Shown here: one piece after another, positions 1-10,566 of the stretch
How positions within the stretch are numbered: the stretch's first letter is position 1
Layout of the letters: each line of letters starts with the position of its first letter
Source: CAWAHD01 sp963781785
GTDB lineage: Bacteria; Planctomycetota; Planctomycetia; Isosphaerales; Isosphaeraceae
Assembly (NCBI GenBank): GCA_963781785.1
Contig: CAWAHD010000005.1
Location: 124,001 to 188,000, forward strand
Direction: 5' to 3'
Length of the DNA stretch: 64,000 bases
Made by a program: the position numbers and the translations under genes
The notes under the pieces: model-generated
Told to the model about the DNA's origin: nothing
Database searches by the model: none
Seen by the model: only the letters and a program-made list of their open reading frames with translations

Positions 1-1106
1 CCCAGGGCACGCCAGATAAACGGGTTAATGGAGTTCTTGATGAAGTGCACGCTCCCATCCCCAAAGAGGGCGTTCACGCCACCGGGGTGGAGGCTGCTGG
101 CGTCGAGTGCCATGTAAGTCGGGCCGCCGTCGTTCTCGTCAACAGCGTCCCAGTCCATGGGGACAACGCGGCCGCCGTTGGAGTAGCCGGTGGCCCGGCT
201 GGCAATCGTCGGGTCGCCGTTGGGTGTGATGGCCGTCGTGAACCCCGAGTAATAGACGCCGCCGTCGCACCAGCGCGTGTGGCCGATCGGCCCGCCCGCC
301 TTGGCCTTCCCGGTGGCTGTGCCGCAGTTCTGGATCTGATACGACAGGGCCGCCATCGACGCCGGCCCGGGAACAGGAACGTTGAAGGGCGAATAAGTCC
401 CGGTGATGGGGTCGGACACGGCCGCCCCGGGGCCCTGGCAGCTTCGCATCTGGCCGTGGCCGATCAGGCCCTCCGACGCCGCCATACTGTTGCTCAGCCC
501 GTCGGTGATCATCGCGAGCCGTCGTGCGTAATTCGGGCCGAACATCGAGCGGTTCATCGGTCCCACGGTATTGGTCGCCCCCCAGTTGACCGACCAGACG
601 TACCAGTCGCCGTCGCAGGTTCCGTAGCTGGAGGTTGCGCATCCTGTCCCTCCCAGTGAAGCATCGTCGTAGTGCGACCCGGGATCGCTCGGGCAGTACA
701 AGAACGCCAGAGGCGTGAACGAGACCGTCGTATTGGGCAGGTCATCGTAATCCCATGCACCGCTCATGTTCATGGAATTGAACATCGCGGTCTGCTCGAT
801 GAAGGGAAATGATCGCGCCAGCGGGCTCCATGACACCGAATAGAGCCACGTGCCCGGGGCGCCCACGGGCGCCGGCACATCGATCGAGCTCGGGGGCAGC
901 GTGCCAAGCGCGCTCTCGTAGTTCAAGAGCGCCAAGCCCATCTGTTTCAAGTTGTTGGTGCACTGGGCGCGCCGCGCGGCTTCTCGCGCCGATTGCACGG
1001 CGGGCAGCAAAAGCGCGATCAGTACGGCAATGATCGCAATTACGACCAGGAGCTCGATCAGGGTGAAGCCGCGACGACTGGACCGACCCGATGCGGAGTA
1101 GGACAT
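1..1106 (-). CDS. DUF1559 prepilin-like protein (3' end cut by window edge)
   Basis: The reading frame is open from the ATG at 1106 to the window edge, giving at least 368 residues. Residues 11-35 form a type IV prepilin N-terminus: a short basic leader, the RRGFTLIELLVVIAIIA cleavage and hydrophobic segment, then AREAARRAQCTNNLKQ. The C-terminal part shows the H-P-G-G-V-N-A-L-F-G-D-G-S-V pattern of DUF1559. This family is greatly expanded in planctomycetes and is thought to form surface or pseudopilin-like structures; its exact role is unknown. A GAGGG ribosome-binding site precedes the ATG. The stop codon lies outside the window, probably within a few codons, because the text already reads N-P-F-I-W-R-A-L-G, near the usual family end. 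Confidence 0.9.
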   Translation of the reverse strand, partial: MSYSASGRSSRRGFTLIELLVVIAIIAVLIALLLPAVQSAREAARRAQCTNNLKQMGLALLNYESALGTLPPSSIDVPAPVGAPGTWLYSVSWSPLARSFPFIEQTAMFNSMNMSGAWDYDDLPNTTVSFTPLAFLYCPSDPGSHYDDASLGGTGCATSSYGTCDGDWYVWSVNWGATNTVGPMNRSMFGPNYARRLAMITDGLSNSMAASEGLIGHGQMRSCQGPGAAVSDPITGTYSPFNVPVPGPASMAALSYQIQNCGTATGKAKAGGPIGHTRWCDGGVYYSGFTTAITPNGDPTIASRATGYSNGGRVVPMDWDAVDENDGGPTYMALDASSLHPGGVNALFGDGSVHFIKNSINPFIWRAL

Positions 1107-1608
1107 CAAAGCGACCCTCAAGGTGATGTTCAGGCATGCATGTCGATGCGATCGCACGATCGCGCTCTGAGTCGGAGATTCTAGGGGGCGCCCGGCGCGG
1201 GCAGGATGTAATTCATGCGAATATTGCATGAAGATACGATGAGCGCGGTCGAGCTGACGATGCCCGTGACGCCTCGGTCACGGAACTCGAAACGGGCGAA
1301 GTTTTTAGACACGGCGCGATCGGGACGGACCGCTCGCAGACCGGCAGCCGATCCCCCAATTTGTTAAGTGTTTCTAACCTGAGGCGCGCTCGATCACCTG
1401 GTTCTGGAGTGCAATTTCTTGCAGTGTGCAGTCTTTTGCAGACCTTGGAACGTGATCCATGCGCCAGTCGTTTCCCATAATGCAGTGGATTGAGCGCGAC
1501 TGCCCCTGACTGCCCGTTCGTAACGGGGGCAGACGCAGCGAAAATTGGGTGAACGCGCGGCGTGCCAGTGACTCGGCGCGAGCACCGGAGGGTCGGCGGG
1601 CCGGCGTT
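1107..1608. other. Intergenic, no supported gene
   Basis: This stretch separates the DUF1559 start from the end of the malate dehydrogenase-like gene. I find no convincing protein frame, RNA gene or repeat. It should hold the promoter of the DUF1559 gene, but no clear -35/-10 pair can be assigned by eye. Confidence 0.5.
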
Positions 1609-2602
1609 TTAGATGTGTCCGAGCAAGTCCGACACAACCGCGGCTTCGCGCTCGAGTTCAGCGACATTCTGGGCAATGCGCTCGCGGGCCGCATCGTCGA
1701 TGTAGAGGCCGTGGACGATCGACCAGTTCTGCCCATCCGGAGTGATGACCGGGAATCCGAACACGAGACCGCGGGGAACCGCGTACGCGCCGTCGGAGAC
1801 GACCCCGGCGGCGAACCAGCGTTCATACGGAGTGGGGGTGCTGATCGAGTGGATCGTCCCGATGATCGCCTGGGTTACCGAGCCCGCGGGCGCGGTCCCG
1901 CGCACGCCGAGGATTTCCCGGCCCCGGCGCGCACAGTCGGCTCCAGGACATTCTTGATCCAGTCGGAGTCATGGATCGCTTCCAGAGCGCTCTTGTCGCC
2001 GACCCGGGCGCTGTGAAGGTCGACGAAGGCCAGGTGACTGTTATTGCCCCAGGCCGTCACGCGGCAGATTTGCGCGACGGGTACGCCGGTTTTTTCCGCG
2101 ATCATGGCAGTCGCGCAGCCCGGCAAGCTGGGTGAGCGCGAACCAGTGTTCCACCGGAACATCCGGCGCCTGCGACCTGGCGATCAAGCAGTTGGTGTTG
2201 GACGGCTGAGTCACGACGAGGATGCGGGCATTGGGAGCCGCCTGGTTGATGGCACGGCCGTGTTCGACCATGACGGGAGCATTGTGGCGCAGCAAGTCGA
2301 GGCGTGCCGGAGCTTCGGTTGTGAACGGCCTCCCTCCCAGGAGGATGATCCAATCCGCCCGGTGGAACATCTCGCATGAATCGACGCCGACCTTGAGCTC
2401 GGTCAAGAGCGGGAACGCACAGTCCCTGAGCTCCATCGCGCATCCCTCGAGGCGCACGCGCGTCGGGATGCTCGAGCAGCGAAAGAGCCACGGGCTGTTC
2501 ACGGCCGAAGAGCCCGCCGGCGGCGATCCGGAAGACCAGCGCATAGCCGATCCGGCCGGCCGCCCCGGACACGGCGACTCGAATAGGTGCGAGGGTGGTC
2601 AT
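1609..2602 (-). pseudogene. Malate dehydrogenase-like gene with three frame breaks
   Basis: Joining three frames gives a nearly complete malate dehydrogenase. The N-terminus reads VAVSGAAGRIGYALVFRIA, a Rossmann NAD-binding loop. The middle includes MELRDCAFPLL and SNTNCLIARSQAP, and then WGNNSHLAFVD carries the expected catalytic His. The end reads YERWFAAGVVSDGAYAVPRG and continues to a stop at 1609. Frame breaks lie near 2455, 2125 and 1915. The enzyme interconverts malate and oxaloacetate with NAD in the cytosol. The usual GNPxNTN is VTQPSNTN here, so this looks like a divergent paralogue. It is either a decaying copy or a gene hit by several sequencing indels. The ATG at 2602 is fixed by the conserved start MTTLAPIRVAVSG. 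Confidence 0.7.
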
Positions 2603-2611
2603 GGGTTTCCT

Positions 2612-5600
2612 TTAGTGGGTCTGATCCGGGCCGTTTGGCTCACGTTCGTCGTCGCGCCATCCGGCGTCGGGCTCGGGGTCGGAGCCGGATGCATGATTCC
2701 TGTCCTGCTCGTGCCGGGCGGCGGCCTCGGCCCTCTGCTTGGGGTTATCACGCACGAGGAGCGAGTAGATCACCGGGAGCACGAAGAGCGTGGCGGGCTC
2801 GCCCGCGAGGAGACCGCCCAGGATCGCCCGCGCCAGGGGGGCGTTGGCTTCGCTGCCGCGCTCGATGGCCAGAGCACCAGGAATCAAGGCAAAGAACGCA
2901 GCCAGCGCCGTCATGGTGATGGGCCGGACCCGGGCGGCCGCCGCCTTCTTGATGGCCTGGATCGGCGTCAAGCCTTCGTGCCGCCGCAGCTCCTGCGCGA
3001 AGTCGGTCATCAATACCGAGTTGGCCACCTTGATGCCCACGATGAAGATGAATCCCAGGAGCGACTGCACGTTGACCGCCGAACCGGTCAGATACAGCAT
3101 CGGCAGAATCCCGACCAGACACAAGGGCACGATCGACATGACTGTTAGCGGCACCACGAATGACTTGTCGAGCCCGACCATCAGAAAATAAATAAGCAGC
3201 GAGGCCAGAGTGAGCCCGAAGGCCAGGCTGCTGAAGGTCTGCTTCATGCGGAGGTATTCGCCGGAAAGGACGATGGTCGAGCCCGGAAGCAGGCGTTTTT
3301 CCGTGCTTGACGGGTCATAGGGCGACCAGACTCCCGCACTCTCCTTGCGGCCGAACTTTTCAATCACCTCGGTGACGTCGTCGGAGACGTGGCCCAGGTC
3401 GCGCCCGTACACCCCCATCGACAGCTCGATGGTGGGCTGGATCTCGTAGTGGGTGATCTCGGTCGGGACACTGGACTTGTCGATCGTGACGACCGTGCGG
3501 AGCGGGATCGGCACGCTGGGCTTGCCGGGCATATCGGGCACGACCGGGATGTCGAGCAAGGTGTCGATCGACTGGATGTCCTGCTCGTAATACTGGACCC
3601 CGACGAAGTACTGGTTCTTGTTCTTGGGGTCGATCCAGAAATTATGCTTGTTGAACTGGATGCTCGAGTTGAACGCCGCCACCACGTTGCGCATGACCCG
3701 GTCCTGCGACAGCCCCAGCTCGGCCGCCTTGGCGCGGTCGACCGTGATCACGTACTGCGGGTAATCCTGCGCGCTGGATGACTCGGGCGTCGACGACCCC
3801 GTCGATCTTGCTGACCTCGGATCGCATCATCGTGGCGATTTCGTGGGCGTCCCGGCGCTTCTTGCCGGTGACGCGGATGCTGATCGGCGTCGACCGCCCT
3901 TCATTCATGGCCGAGCGGACCATCCCTCCCGCGTCGAACGCGAACTCCAGGTCGCCGAACTCCTTCGGATTGTTGGCGAACGCGGTTCTCAGGATGTGGA
4001 CGTACTGCTGGGCGGATTTGGACCGTTCCTCGCTCAACTGGATCTTGACGACGGCGTCCATGGGCCCCGCGTTGAGCGTGTAGGCCGCCGACCAGTCGGC
4101 GGTCACGCCAATCTCGGAGAGGACGAGATGGAGGTCCTCGGGTTCGATGGTTTTCCGCACGAATTTCTCGACCGCCTCGATCCGTTTTTCGGTCTCCTCG
4201 ATTCGCAAGCCGCTCTTGGCCCTGACGTACATCTCGAATGCGCCGGCGTCGACTTCGGGGAAGAACTCGCGGCGGAGCACGGGCCAGAGCCCTCCGATCG
4301 TCACCACCAGGAGGCCGAACGCAACGACGATCGTGAGCACGGGGTGGCGGAGCACGGAGTCGAGGCCCTTGACGTAATACTGGATGCCGGTTTCGATCAT
4401 CTGCTCCCACCGGGCGAAGGCCCGTCGAATCGCGCCGAAGGGCCCGCGACCGTGGCCGCTGTTGCCGTTGCCATTGCCGTTGATCTGGAAGGTCTCGGGT
4501 GCCGAGCCAGCGGGAGTTGCGTGATCGCCATGGCCGGCTGCACCGTGACCGTGGCCGCCCCCGGAGCCGGCATGAGTGGCGTGCGCTTTGAGCCAGAACG
4601 CACTGCACGCGGGGACCATCGTCCGCGACAGGAGGTAGGCCGCGATCATCGAAAACGCGACCGCCATCGCCATCGGCTTGAAGAGAAACTGCCCCAGCCC
4701 GGGCGTGAAGACCAGGGGCGAGAGCACCAGGAAGGTGCACAGAGTCGAGACCAGCTCGGGCATCGCCACTTCGCTGGCGCCCAGGAAGGCCGCTTCGTGG
4801 GTGGTCGCGCCCAAGCCCAGGTGCCGGTGCGTGTTCTCCAGGCAGATGATCGCGCTATCGATCATCGGGCCGATCGCCAGGGTCATCCCGGCCAGCGTCA
4901 TGACGTTGATCGTCTGGCCGGCGAAGTAGAGAGCCGCCGAGCATGCCATGATCGAGATCGGCAAGGTCATGATCGCGATCGCCGTCATCCGGATCTCGCC
5001 CAGGAACATCAGGATGACCAGCGAGCAGAGAATGGCTCCGAGCACCCCTTCCTGCACCAGCGCCTCGATCGATTTCCGCACGTACACCGACTGGTCCATA
5101 ACCGGTTTGAGACTGATGCCGGTCTTGGTCACCCTTTCTTCCATGCCCTTGAGTGCGGCCTTCAGCAACGAGACGACCTTCAACGTGCTCGATCCAAGCT
5201 GGCGATACACGGGGATGTACACTTCACGCTTGCCGTCGACGCGCACCACGTTGGTCTGGATGTAGTTGCCGTCCTTGGGGGTCGCGACATCCCTCAGGAA
5301 GACGGCCCGTCCGTTCTCGTACCGTAGTGGGATGTCGCCCATGTCGGTGATGTTCTGATACATCGAGTTCGAATCAAGGACGTAATCCCACTTGCCGATC
5401 TTGGCGTCGCCGCTGGGCAGAAAGACGTTGCCCTGGTCGAGCTTCTCCATCACGTCCAGAGGCGACAGTCCGCGCGCCTGCATCTGCTGGCGGTCGAGAT
5501 ACGCCATGACCGCGCGGATCTTGCCACCGTAGACCACCGGTGCGACGGCCCCCGGGATCGCCATGATCATGTTGCGGACTTCATAGCGGCCCACGTCGTA

Positions 5601-6071
5601 GAGAACCGACTCGTTGTTGCGCGGGTCGTCGCTGTCGACCGCCACCACGCAGACCGGTACCATCGCGGTCGGATCGAACGGCAGAACGACCGGCGGCAGG
5701 GTACCGGGGGGCAGATTCGGAATCACTCCGAGCGCGAGTGAGTTGACCTGCGTTAAGGCCCCGTTGGGGTCGACGTCCTCCTGGAAATAGTTGCGCACGA
5801 TGCTGGCGCCGATGATCGACCGCGACTCCTGCCGCAGCTTGCCATTGGCCTGGCCGGTCCAGCGCTCCATCCGGTTGGTGATATCGTTGGCGATACTCTC
5901 CGACGACATGCCGCCGTAGAAGGTCAGCGTTTGAACGGCGGGACTCTTGAAGATCGGCAAGATGTCGATCGGGATGATCGTGAGGCTCAATACCCCCAGG
6001 ATGACCAGCGTCAAGGACATGACCGTGACGGCATGGGGATTTCCCAGTGATGCGCGAATCAACCCATTCAT
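2612..6071 (-). CDS. RND-family efflux transporter (inner-membrane pump), one frame break
   Basis: Two frames, 6071 to about 3772 and about 3772 to 2612, join into a protein of about 1150 residues, in line with the AcrB/CusA superfamily. The start MNGLIRASLGNPHAVTVMSL opens TM1, and the first periplasmic porter domain follows. The TM4 relay reads GPMIDSAIICLENTHRH with one Asp. The second half has the C-terminal bundle, with GIKVANSVLM and VRPITMTALAAFFALIPGAL. RND pumps use proton flow to expel substrates through a fusion protein and an outer-membrane channel; both partners are nearby. A His/Gly-rich loop encoded around 4500-4580 sits before the second half. The break lies between DARVIQR and QDYPQYVITVDRAK. 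The substrate cannot be told from sequence. Confidence 0.88.
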
Positions 6072-6120
6072 GTGCTAACCCCTTTTCGGCTCGTTCCAGA
6101 AGGCGTGAAGCCCGCTCCGT

Positions 6121-6633
6121 TCACCCGGGGCGACGCCATCGCGCACGGTCGCGGGAATTGACTGATGGTAACGACGACAGCCGCAGGGAAATGGGCGATG
6201 CGCGCCGCTTAGCCTCCGAGTACTGAACACGTCTCATGCTGGACCGGGACGAGCTTCGAGTGGAGGGCGCGGGGAAGCGGTCGCCAGGACGCGACGCGTC
6301 CGGTCTGGCTAGCACCGAAGAGGGTGGGTGAAGCCGGGCACGGAAGGGGAGAAGTCGGGCGGAATTCGACGGGCGGAAAAACTCGACGGTGAATCGTCGC
6401 GAATTGCGGCATGGAAATGGCCGCAGCAGGAGTCGCGCGAATCCGACCGATCGCTGATCAGCGAGGCCCGGAAATGGAGCGATCGAACCGTCTGCGGCTT
6501 CTGAGGCACGGAAGACGCTGCCCGCACCGGGACATGAAACCAGGAACTCGGCGCGAGACCCCGGCGCCGGGAATACCACGAGCGAGAAGCCCACCAAGAG
6601 CATGATCGCCGCTCGTGGCGCCTGGAACTTCAT
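6121..6633 (-). CDS. Possible exported protein or remnant
   Basis: A weak candidate of about 170 residues. From the ATG at 6633 it reads a plausible signal peptide (MKFQAPRAAIMLLVGFSLVV, then an A-x-A-like region), followed by AEFLVSCPGAGSVFR. That recalls the start of planctomycete exported proteins built on repeated bond-forming strands. The rest is Arg/Ser-rich and unlike a folded protein, as expected of a frame-shifted or decayed gene. It lies just upstream of the RND gene on the same strand. It may be spurious. Confidence 0.25.
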   Translation of the reverse strand: MKFQAPRAAIMLLVGFSLVVFPAPGSRAEFLVSCPGAGSVFRASEAADGSIAPFPGLADQRSVGFARLLLRPFPCRNSRRFTVEFFRPSNSARLLPFRARLHPPSSVLARPDASRPGDRFPAPSTRSSSRSSMRRVQYSEAKRRASPISLRLSSLPSVNSRDRARWRRPG

Positions 6634-6836
6634 GACGCGAGAGATCCCCGAGGCTCGCACCAAAAACCGAACTGCCAACCACTTTATGTTATCCCACTCG
6701 AACCGCGTGTCAACCACGCCTGGCCGGACGATCGGGATTTATCGTTAAGTGCGGACAAGTCGATGACGATCTAGGGAAATGCGGCGAAAGACTTGCCGGG
6801 GACTCACCGGAGTTCACAGAAACCGAGGAGGCCGAC

Positions 6837-8621
6837 GTGCATGTGAACAATCCGATCGGCTGGATTCCGGTCTGGCTCATCGCCGTGTCATTCTGGGCCG
6901 TACCGGCGTTGTGCCTTGCGCAGACTCCCCAGCCAGCGGACGTGCAACCACCTGGATCGACTCGGTTGATGCCGTTGCGGGGTTCGCCGCCGCGGCGGGA
7001 CGGCGAAGCGACGGTGGTTCCTCCTCCTGCGACGCCGCCGACAATCCTGGCGCGCGAAGCTCAGCCGATCGACCTGGGGACGGCCCTTCAGTTGGCGAAT
7101 GTGCAGAACCCCGAGTTCAACGTGGCTCGGACCCGGATCCTCGAGGCGGCCGCCATGCGGCAGCTCGCGGCGGCTTACTTCCTGCCGTCGATCAATCCGG
7201 GGCTGGACTACGACTCGCACACCGGCAACTTGCAGCAGTCGAGCGGCAATATCCTGTCGGTGAATCGCTCGTCGTTTTATGTCGGTGCCGGGTCCAACGC
7301 GATCGCGGCGGGAACGGTCAACATCCCCGGAGTCTACTACTTCGGGAACATCGGGGTGGGGGTATTCAACTATCTGGCGAGCCGGCAGACAGTCCGCCAG
7401 CGTGAATTCGAGTCGATTGCGGTGCGCAATCAAGTATTTCTGCTGGTCACCTCGGCCTATAGCGAATTGCTGCGAGCCGAAGGCCGGCGTTCCGTGCAGA
7501 TCCAGGCGCGTGACGAGGCGAAGATCGTCGCCCGGCTCACTGCTCACTTCAACGAGACGGGGCTGGGCCGCGCGGCCGACGCCAATCGGGCCGCGACGCA
7601 GCTCGCGCGGCGTGAAGCCGACATTCAAGGCGCGGAAGCCGAGATTCTCGTGGCCTCGGCCAACCTGTGCCGGCTGTTGAATCTCGACCCCTCGATCCGG
7701 CTGCGACCGACCGATGCGGTCGTGGTGCCGCAGCCGATTGTCCCCGACCCGATCCCGGTCAGGGAGCTGATCGCGCTGGGACTTTTGAACCGCCCCGAGG
7801 TGGCCGGCCAGCGGGCTGCCATCCAGGCGGCCTTCCTGAGCCTGGACGGGGCGAAGATCCTGCCGTTCTCGCCCAACACGATGATCGGTTTCAGCGGCGG
7901 CGCCTTCGGCGGCGGAAGCAATTTGGTGCGGCCCATCTTCGGCGGGCTTTCCGGCCGGACTGACCTCGATGTCATCGTTTACTGGACGATCCAGAACCTC
8001 GGTCTGGGAAACGTCGCACTCATCCGGCTGGCCGATGCCCGGCTCAAGATGGCCAACTTTCAGCAGGTTGAAATCCTGAACAGGGTGAGGGCCGACGTCG
8101 CCGAGGCGTACGCCAGGTCGCATGCCCGATATGCGCAGATCGGCGTGTACGAGCAGGCCGTCCGATCGGGCTACCTGGCTTTCCATGAAGACCTGGAGCG
8201 GATCCAGGAGGTCGCTGCCAACCGGCCGGCCAGGGTCTTGCCGATCGAGCTCTTGAACAGCTTTGACTTGCTGGCGAATGCTCGTGTGGAATATGTGGAC
8301 GCGATCGTGGATTACAACCGGTCGCAGTTCGCGATGTACGTCGCCCTGGGCCAGCCTCCCGCGAACTCTCTGGCTCACCCGGTACCGGTCGACGGCGTTG
8401 TGCCCAAGATCCTGCCGCCGCAGCGTGTGCCCAACCCCGGTGCAGGCGCCGGCAATCCCGCTGGGTCACCCGACGCCGGCGAGGGGGTCGCGGCAATGCC
8501 GTCCCGGGAATCGGGTCGGGCGCAAGCTCCCTCTGGCGACGGAGCGCGCCCGGCCGTACTGACTCGGCCGATCCCGCCGCCGCGCAGCGCCGCAAGCCCG
8601 ATCGGCGCCGCAGGATCGTGA
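6837..8621 (+). CDS. TolC-like outer membrane efflux protein
   Basis: A 594-residue protein starting at GTG 6837, six bases after a GAGGAGG ribosome-binding site. A signal peptide ends near ALCLAQ. The two TolC-type repeats follow: the first begins PIDLGTALQLANVQNPEFN, and the second is centred on IALGLLNRPEVAGQRAAIQ. Long helical stretches end in NSFDLLANARVEYVDAIVDYNRSQFAMYVALG, typical of outer-membrane factors. The last ~90 residues are a Pro/Ala-rich tail. TolC trimers form the outer-membrane exit duct of tripartite pumps. A paralogue follows after about 40 bases, and the RND pump is divergent upstream. Confidence 0.88.
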   Translation: MHVNNPIGWIPVWLIAVSFWAVPALCLAQTPQPADVQPPGSTRLMPLRGSPPRRDGEATVVPPPATPPTILAREAQPIDLGTALQLANVQNPEFNVARTRILEAAAMRQLAAAYFLPSINPGLDYDSHTGNLQQSSGNILSVNRSSFYVGAGSNAIAAGTVNIPGVYYFGNIGVGVFNYLASRQTVRQREFESIAVRNQVFLLVTSAYSELLRAEGRRSVQIQARDEAKIVARLTAHFNETGLGRAADANRAATQLARREADIQGAEAEILVASANLCRLLNLDPSIRLRPTDAVVVPQPIVPDPIPVRELIALGLLNRPEVAGQRAAIQAAFLSLDGAKILPFSPNTMIGFSGGAFGGGSNLVRPIFGGLSGRTDLDVIVYWTIQNLGLGNVALIRLADARLKMANFQQVEILNRVRADVAEAYARSHARYAQIGVYEQAVRSGYLAFHEDLERIQEVAANRPARVLPIELLNSFDLLANARVEYVDAIVDYNRSQFAMYVALGQPPANSLAHPVPVDGVVPKILPPQRVPNPGAGAGNPAGSPDAGEGVAAMPSRESGRAQAPSGDGARPAVLTRPIPPPRSAASPIGAAGS

Positions 8622-8660
8622 GTTCCGGCCGGTTCGTTCACACCAGAAAAGGGACGGGCC

Positions 8661-10492
8661 ATGGGCTCGGTTGTCCGGAATCGCACGCCGCGGAGCTCTC
8701 CCGGTGGGATGTCGCTCTTGCTCTCTAGCGCTCTGGCCCTGGTATCGGGTTGCGTCACGCAGCCAGGCCCGCGCGCGACCGAGACGGTCTATCCATCGGC
8801 CGCCGGTGCGTTGTCGCCTTGCAGATCCCCTGCCCCGCAAATGTCAGGAAAACCCCTCCGTGTGAGGGGGCCAGGGGGCCCGGAACCTCTGACATCTTGG
8901 AACGCCCCAATCCCGACGGCGGCCGCCACGACTCGATCACGATCCCCCGCGGACCCGAGCGTTGAGCCCGCGAGCCGACTCGGTCAACAGCCCGGCACCA
9001 GGCCGGTTCCCGCATCCGACCTTGACCTGGCGCCGGCGCCCCGCCGGCGCCCGCCGGTCCGGCGAGTCAACCGATCGGCGACAGCCTCGCGGGCGGTCAG
9101 AAAGTCCGGGGCCTGATCCCGGAGGACCACGTGCCCGTCCCCGCGCAGCTCGTGATTCCTCGTCCGCTGGGGCAATACCCGATCGACCTGGCGACGGCGC
9201 TGCGGCTGGCGGATACCGCCAATCCCACGATCGGCGCGGCGCGGACGTTGATCCTGGAAGCGCTCGCGCTCCAGTTGACGGCGAGGACCCTGCTCGTCCC
9301 GTCGCTCAACTCCGGGATCAGCTATCACGACCACACCGGGGTGCTCCAGCGATCTTCCGGCAAAATCCTCTCGCTCTCCCAGCAGTCTCTCTTCCTCGGT
9401 GCTGGAGCCAAGACGGTGACGGCGGAGTCGATGGCGATTCCCGGCGTGAATATCCTGACGCCGCTCACCGACGCGTGGTTCGAGCCGCTGGCGGCGCGGC
9501 AGCGGCTTGCCGGAGCGCGGTTCAATGCGACGGCGACCGCGTACGAGGTTTTGCTCGACGTGGCCCTCCTGCATATTCAGCTCCTGGGCAACCAATCGAT
9601 CCTCGATGCCCAGCGTCTCTCCGAGTACCAGGTCAACGAGGTCGTGACGATCACACGGCATTTCGCCGAGGTCGGCCAGGGCCGGGATGCCGATGCCAAT
9701 CGGGCGTTCTCTCAGTGGAAGCGGCGCCGGGCTCTGGTCCTCAAGGCCGAGGAGGAGGTCGCGGTCACGGTCGCCCGCCTGGCGAACCGGCTCAACCTGG
9801 ACCCATCGGTCCGACTCGAAGCGATGGGAGGTCCGCTCGTCCCGATCGATCTCGTCGATCTGGATACGCCGCAACCCGAATTGATCCGGGTCGCCATGGC
9901 AGAACGGCCGGACATCGCAGCGCGAACCGCAGCGATCCGCGAAGCCGAGGCTCATCGCACGCAGGAGATCTCGCGGCCGCTCTTACCGACGCTCTGGCTG
10001 GGCTTCAGCGGGGGCGTATTCGGCGGCGGCAGCAACCTCGCTCCGCCCACGGTGGGAAACTTCGGCGGTCGCACCGACTTCGATGTGCGCCTTTACTGGA
10101 CCTTCCTCAATCTTGGCGCGGGAAACCTCGCCCTGATCAGGGAGCGTCAAGCGCAGGTCAATCAGATGACGGCGGAACAATCGAGGACGATCAACCGTGC
10201 TCGCGGTGAAGTGAGCGCCGCACTGGCGGATGCCCGGGCGGCACAAAACCAGATCGCGGTCGCGCGCCGCGAGCTGGAATCCGCCGAGATGGGCTTCAGG
10301 GAGGACCTGGAGCGGAGCCGCCAGAACCAGGGACTGCCGATTGAAGTCCTCAACAGCATGACCTTGCTCGCGGACGCACGTGTCAATCTCATTCGTGCGC
10401 TGGTCCATTACGATCAGGCGCAGTTCGCTCTGTGGGTATCGCTTGGCTTCCCACCGCCTCTGGAACGTCCCGCCGAACGTATCAAGCCGTAG
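8661..10492 (+). CDS. TolC-like outer membrane efflux lipoprotein, one frame break
   Basis: The first frame (ATG 8661, ribosome-binding site AAAAGGGA) encodes a lipoprotein signal with lipobox ALVSGC. A frame break before about 9100 leads into the main body, which reads GLIPEDHVPVPAQL and then PIDLATALRLADTANPTIG. It continues through two outer-membrane-factor repeats to a stop at 10492. The body closely parallels the preceding TolC gene, with shared patterns such as SSGKILS, GFSGGVFGGGSNL and IEVLNSMTLLADARVNLIRAL. The pair therefore arose by tandem duplication. The gene product should be lipid-anchored in the outer membrane, unlike its neighbour. Part of the N-terminal linker cannot be assigned to one frame. 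Confidence 0.8.
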
Positions 10493-10566
10493 CAGCGGGA
10501 GGGATACGGAGCCCCAAAGGGGCTAATGGGTCGTCCAGGATCCGCGCAGATCACCGCGTGATCCGA

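Noticed and set aside
3843..5327. 494-codon plus-strand frame opposite the RND pump
   Set aside because: Rich in Asp/Arg/Gly with no motif; it is the antisense of clear RND sequence.
8962..10209. 415-codon plus-strand frame over the second TolC gene
   Set aside because: Arg/Gly/Pro-rich text typical of a shadow frame in high-GC DNA; the TolC motifs lie in the other frame.
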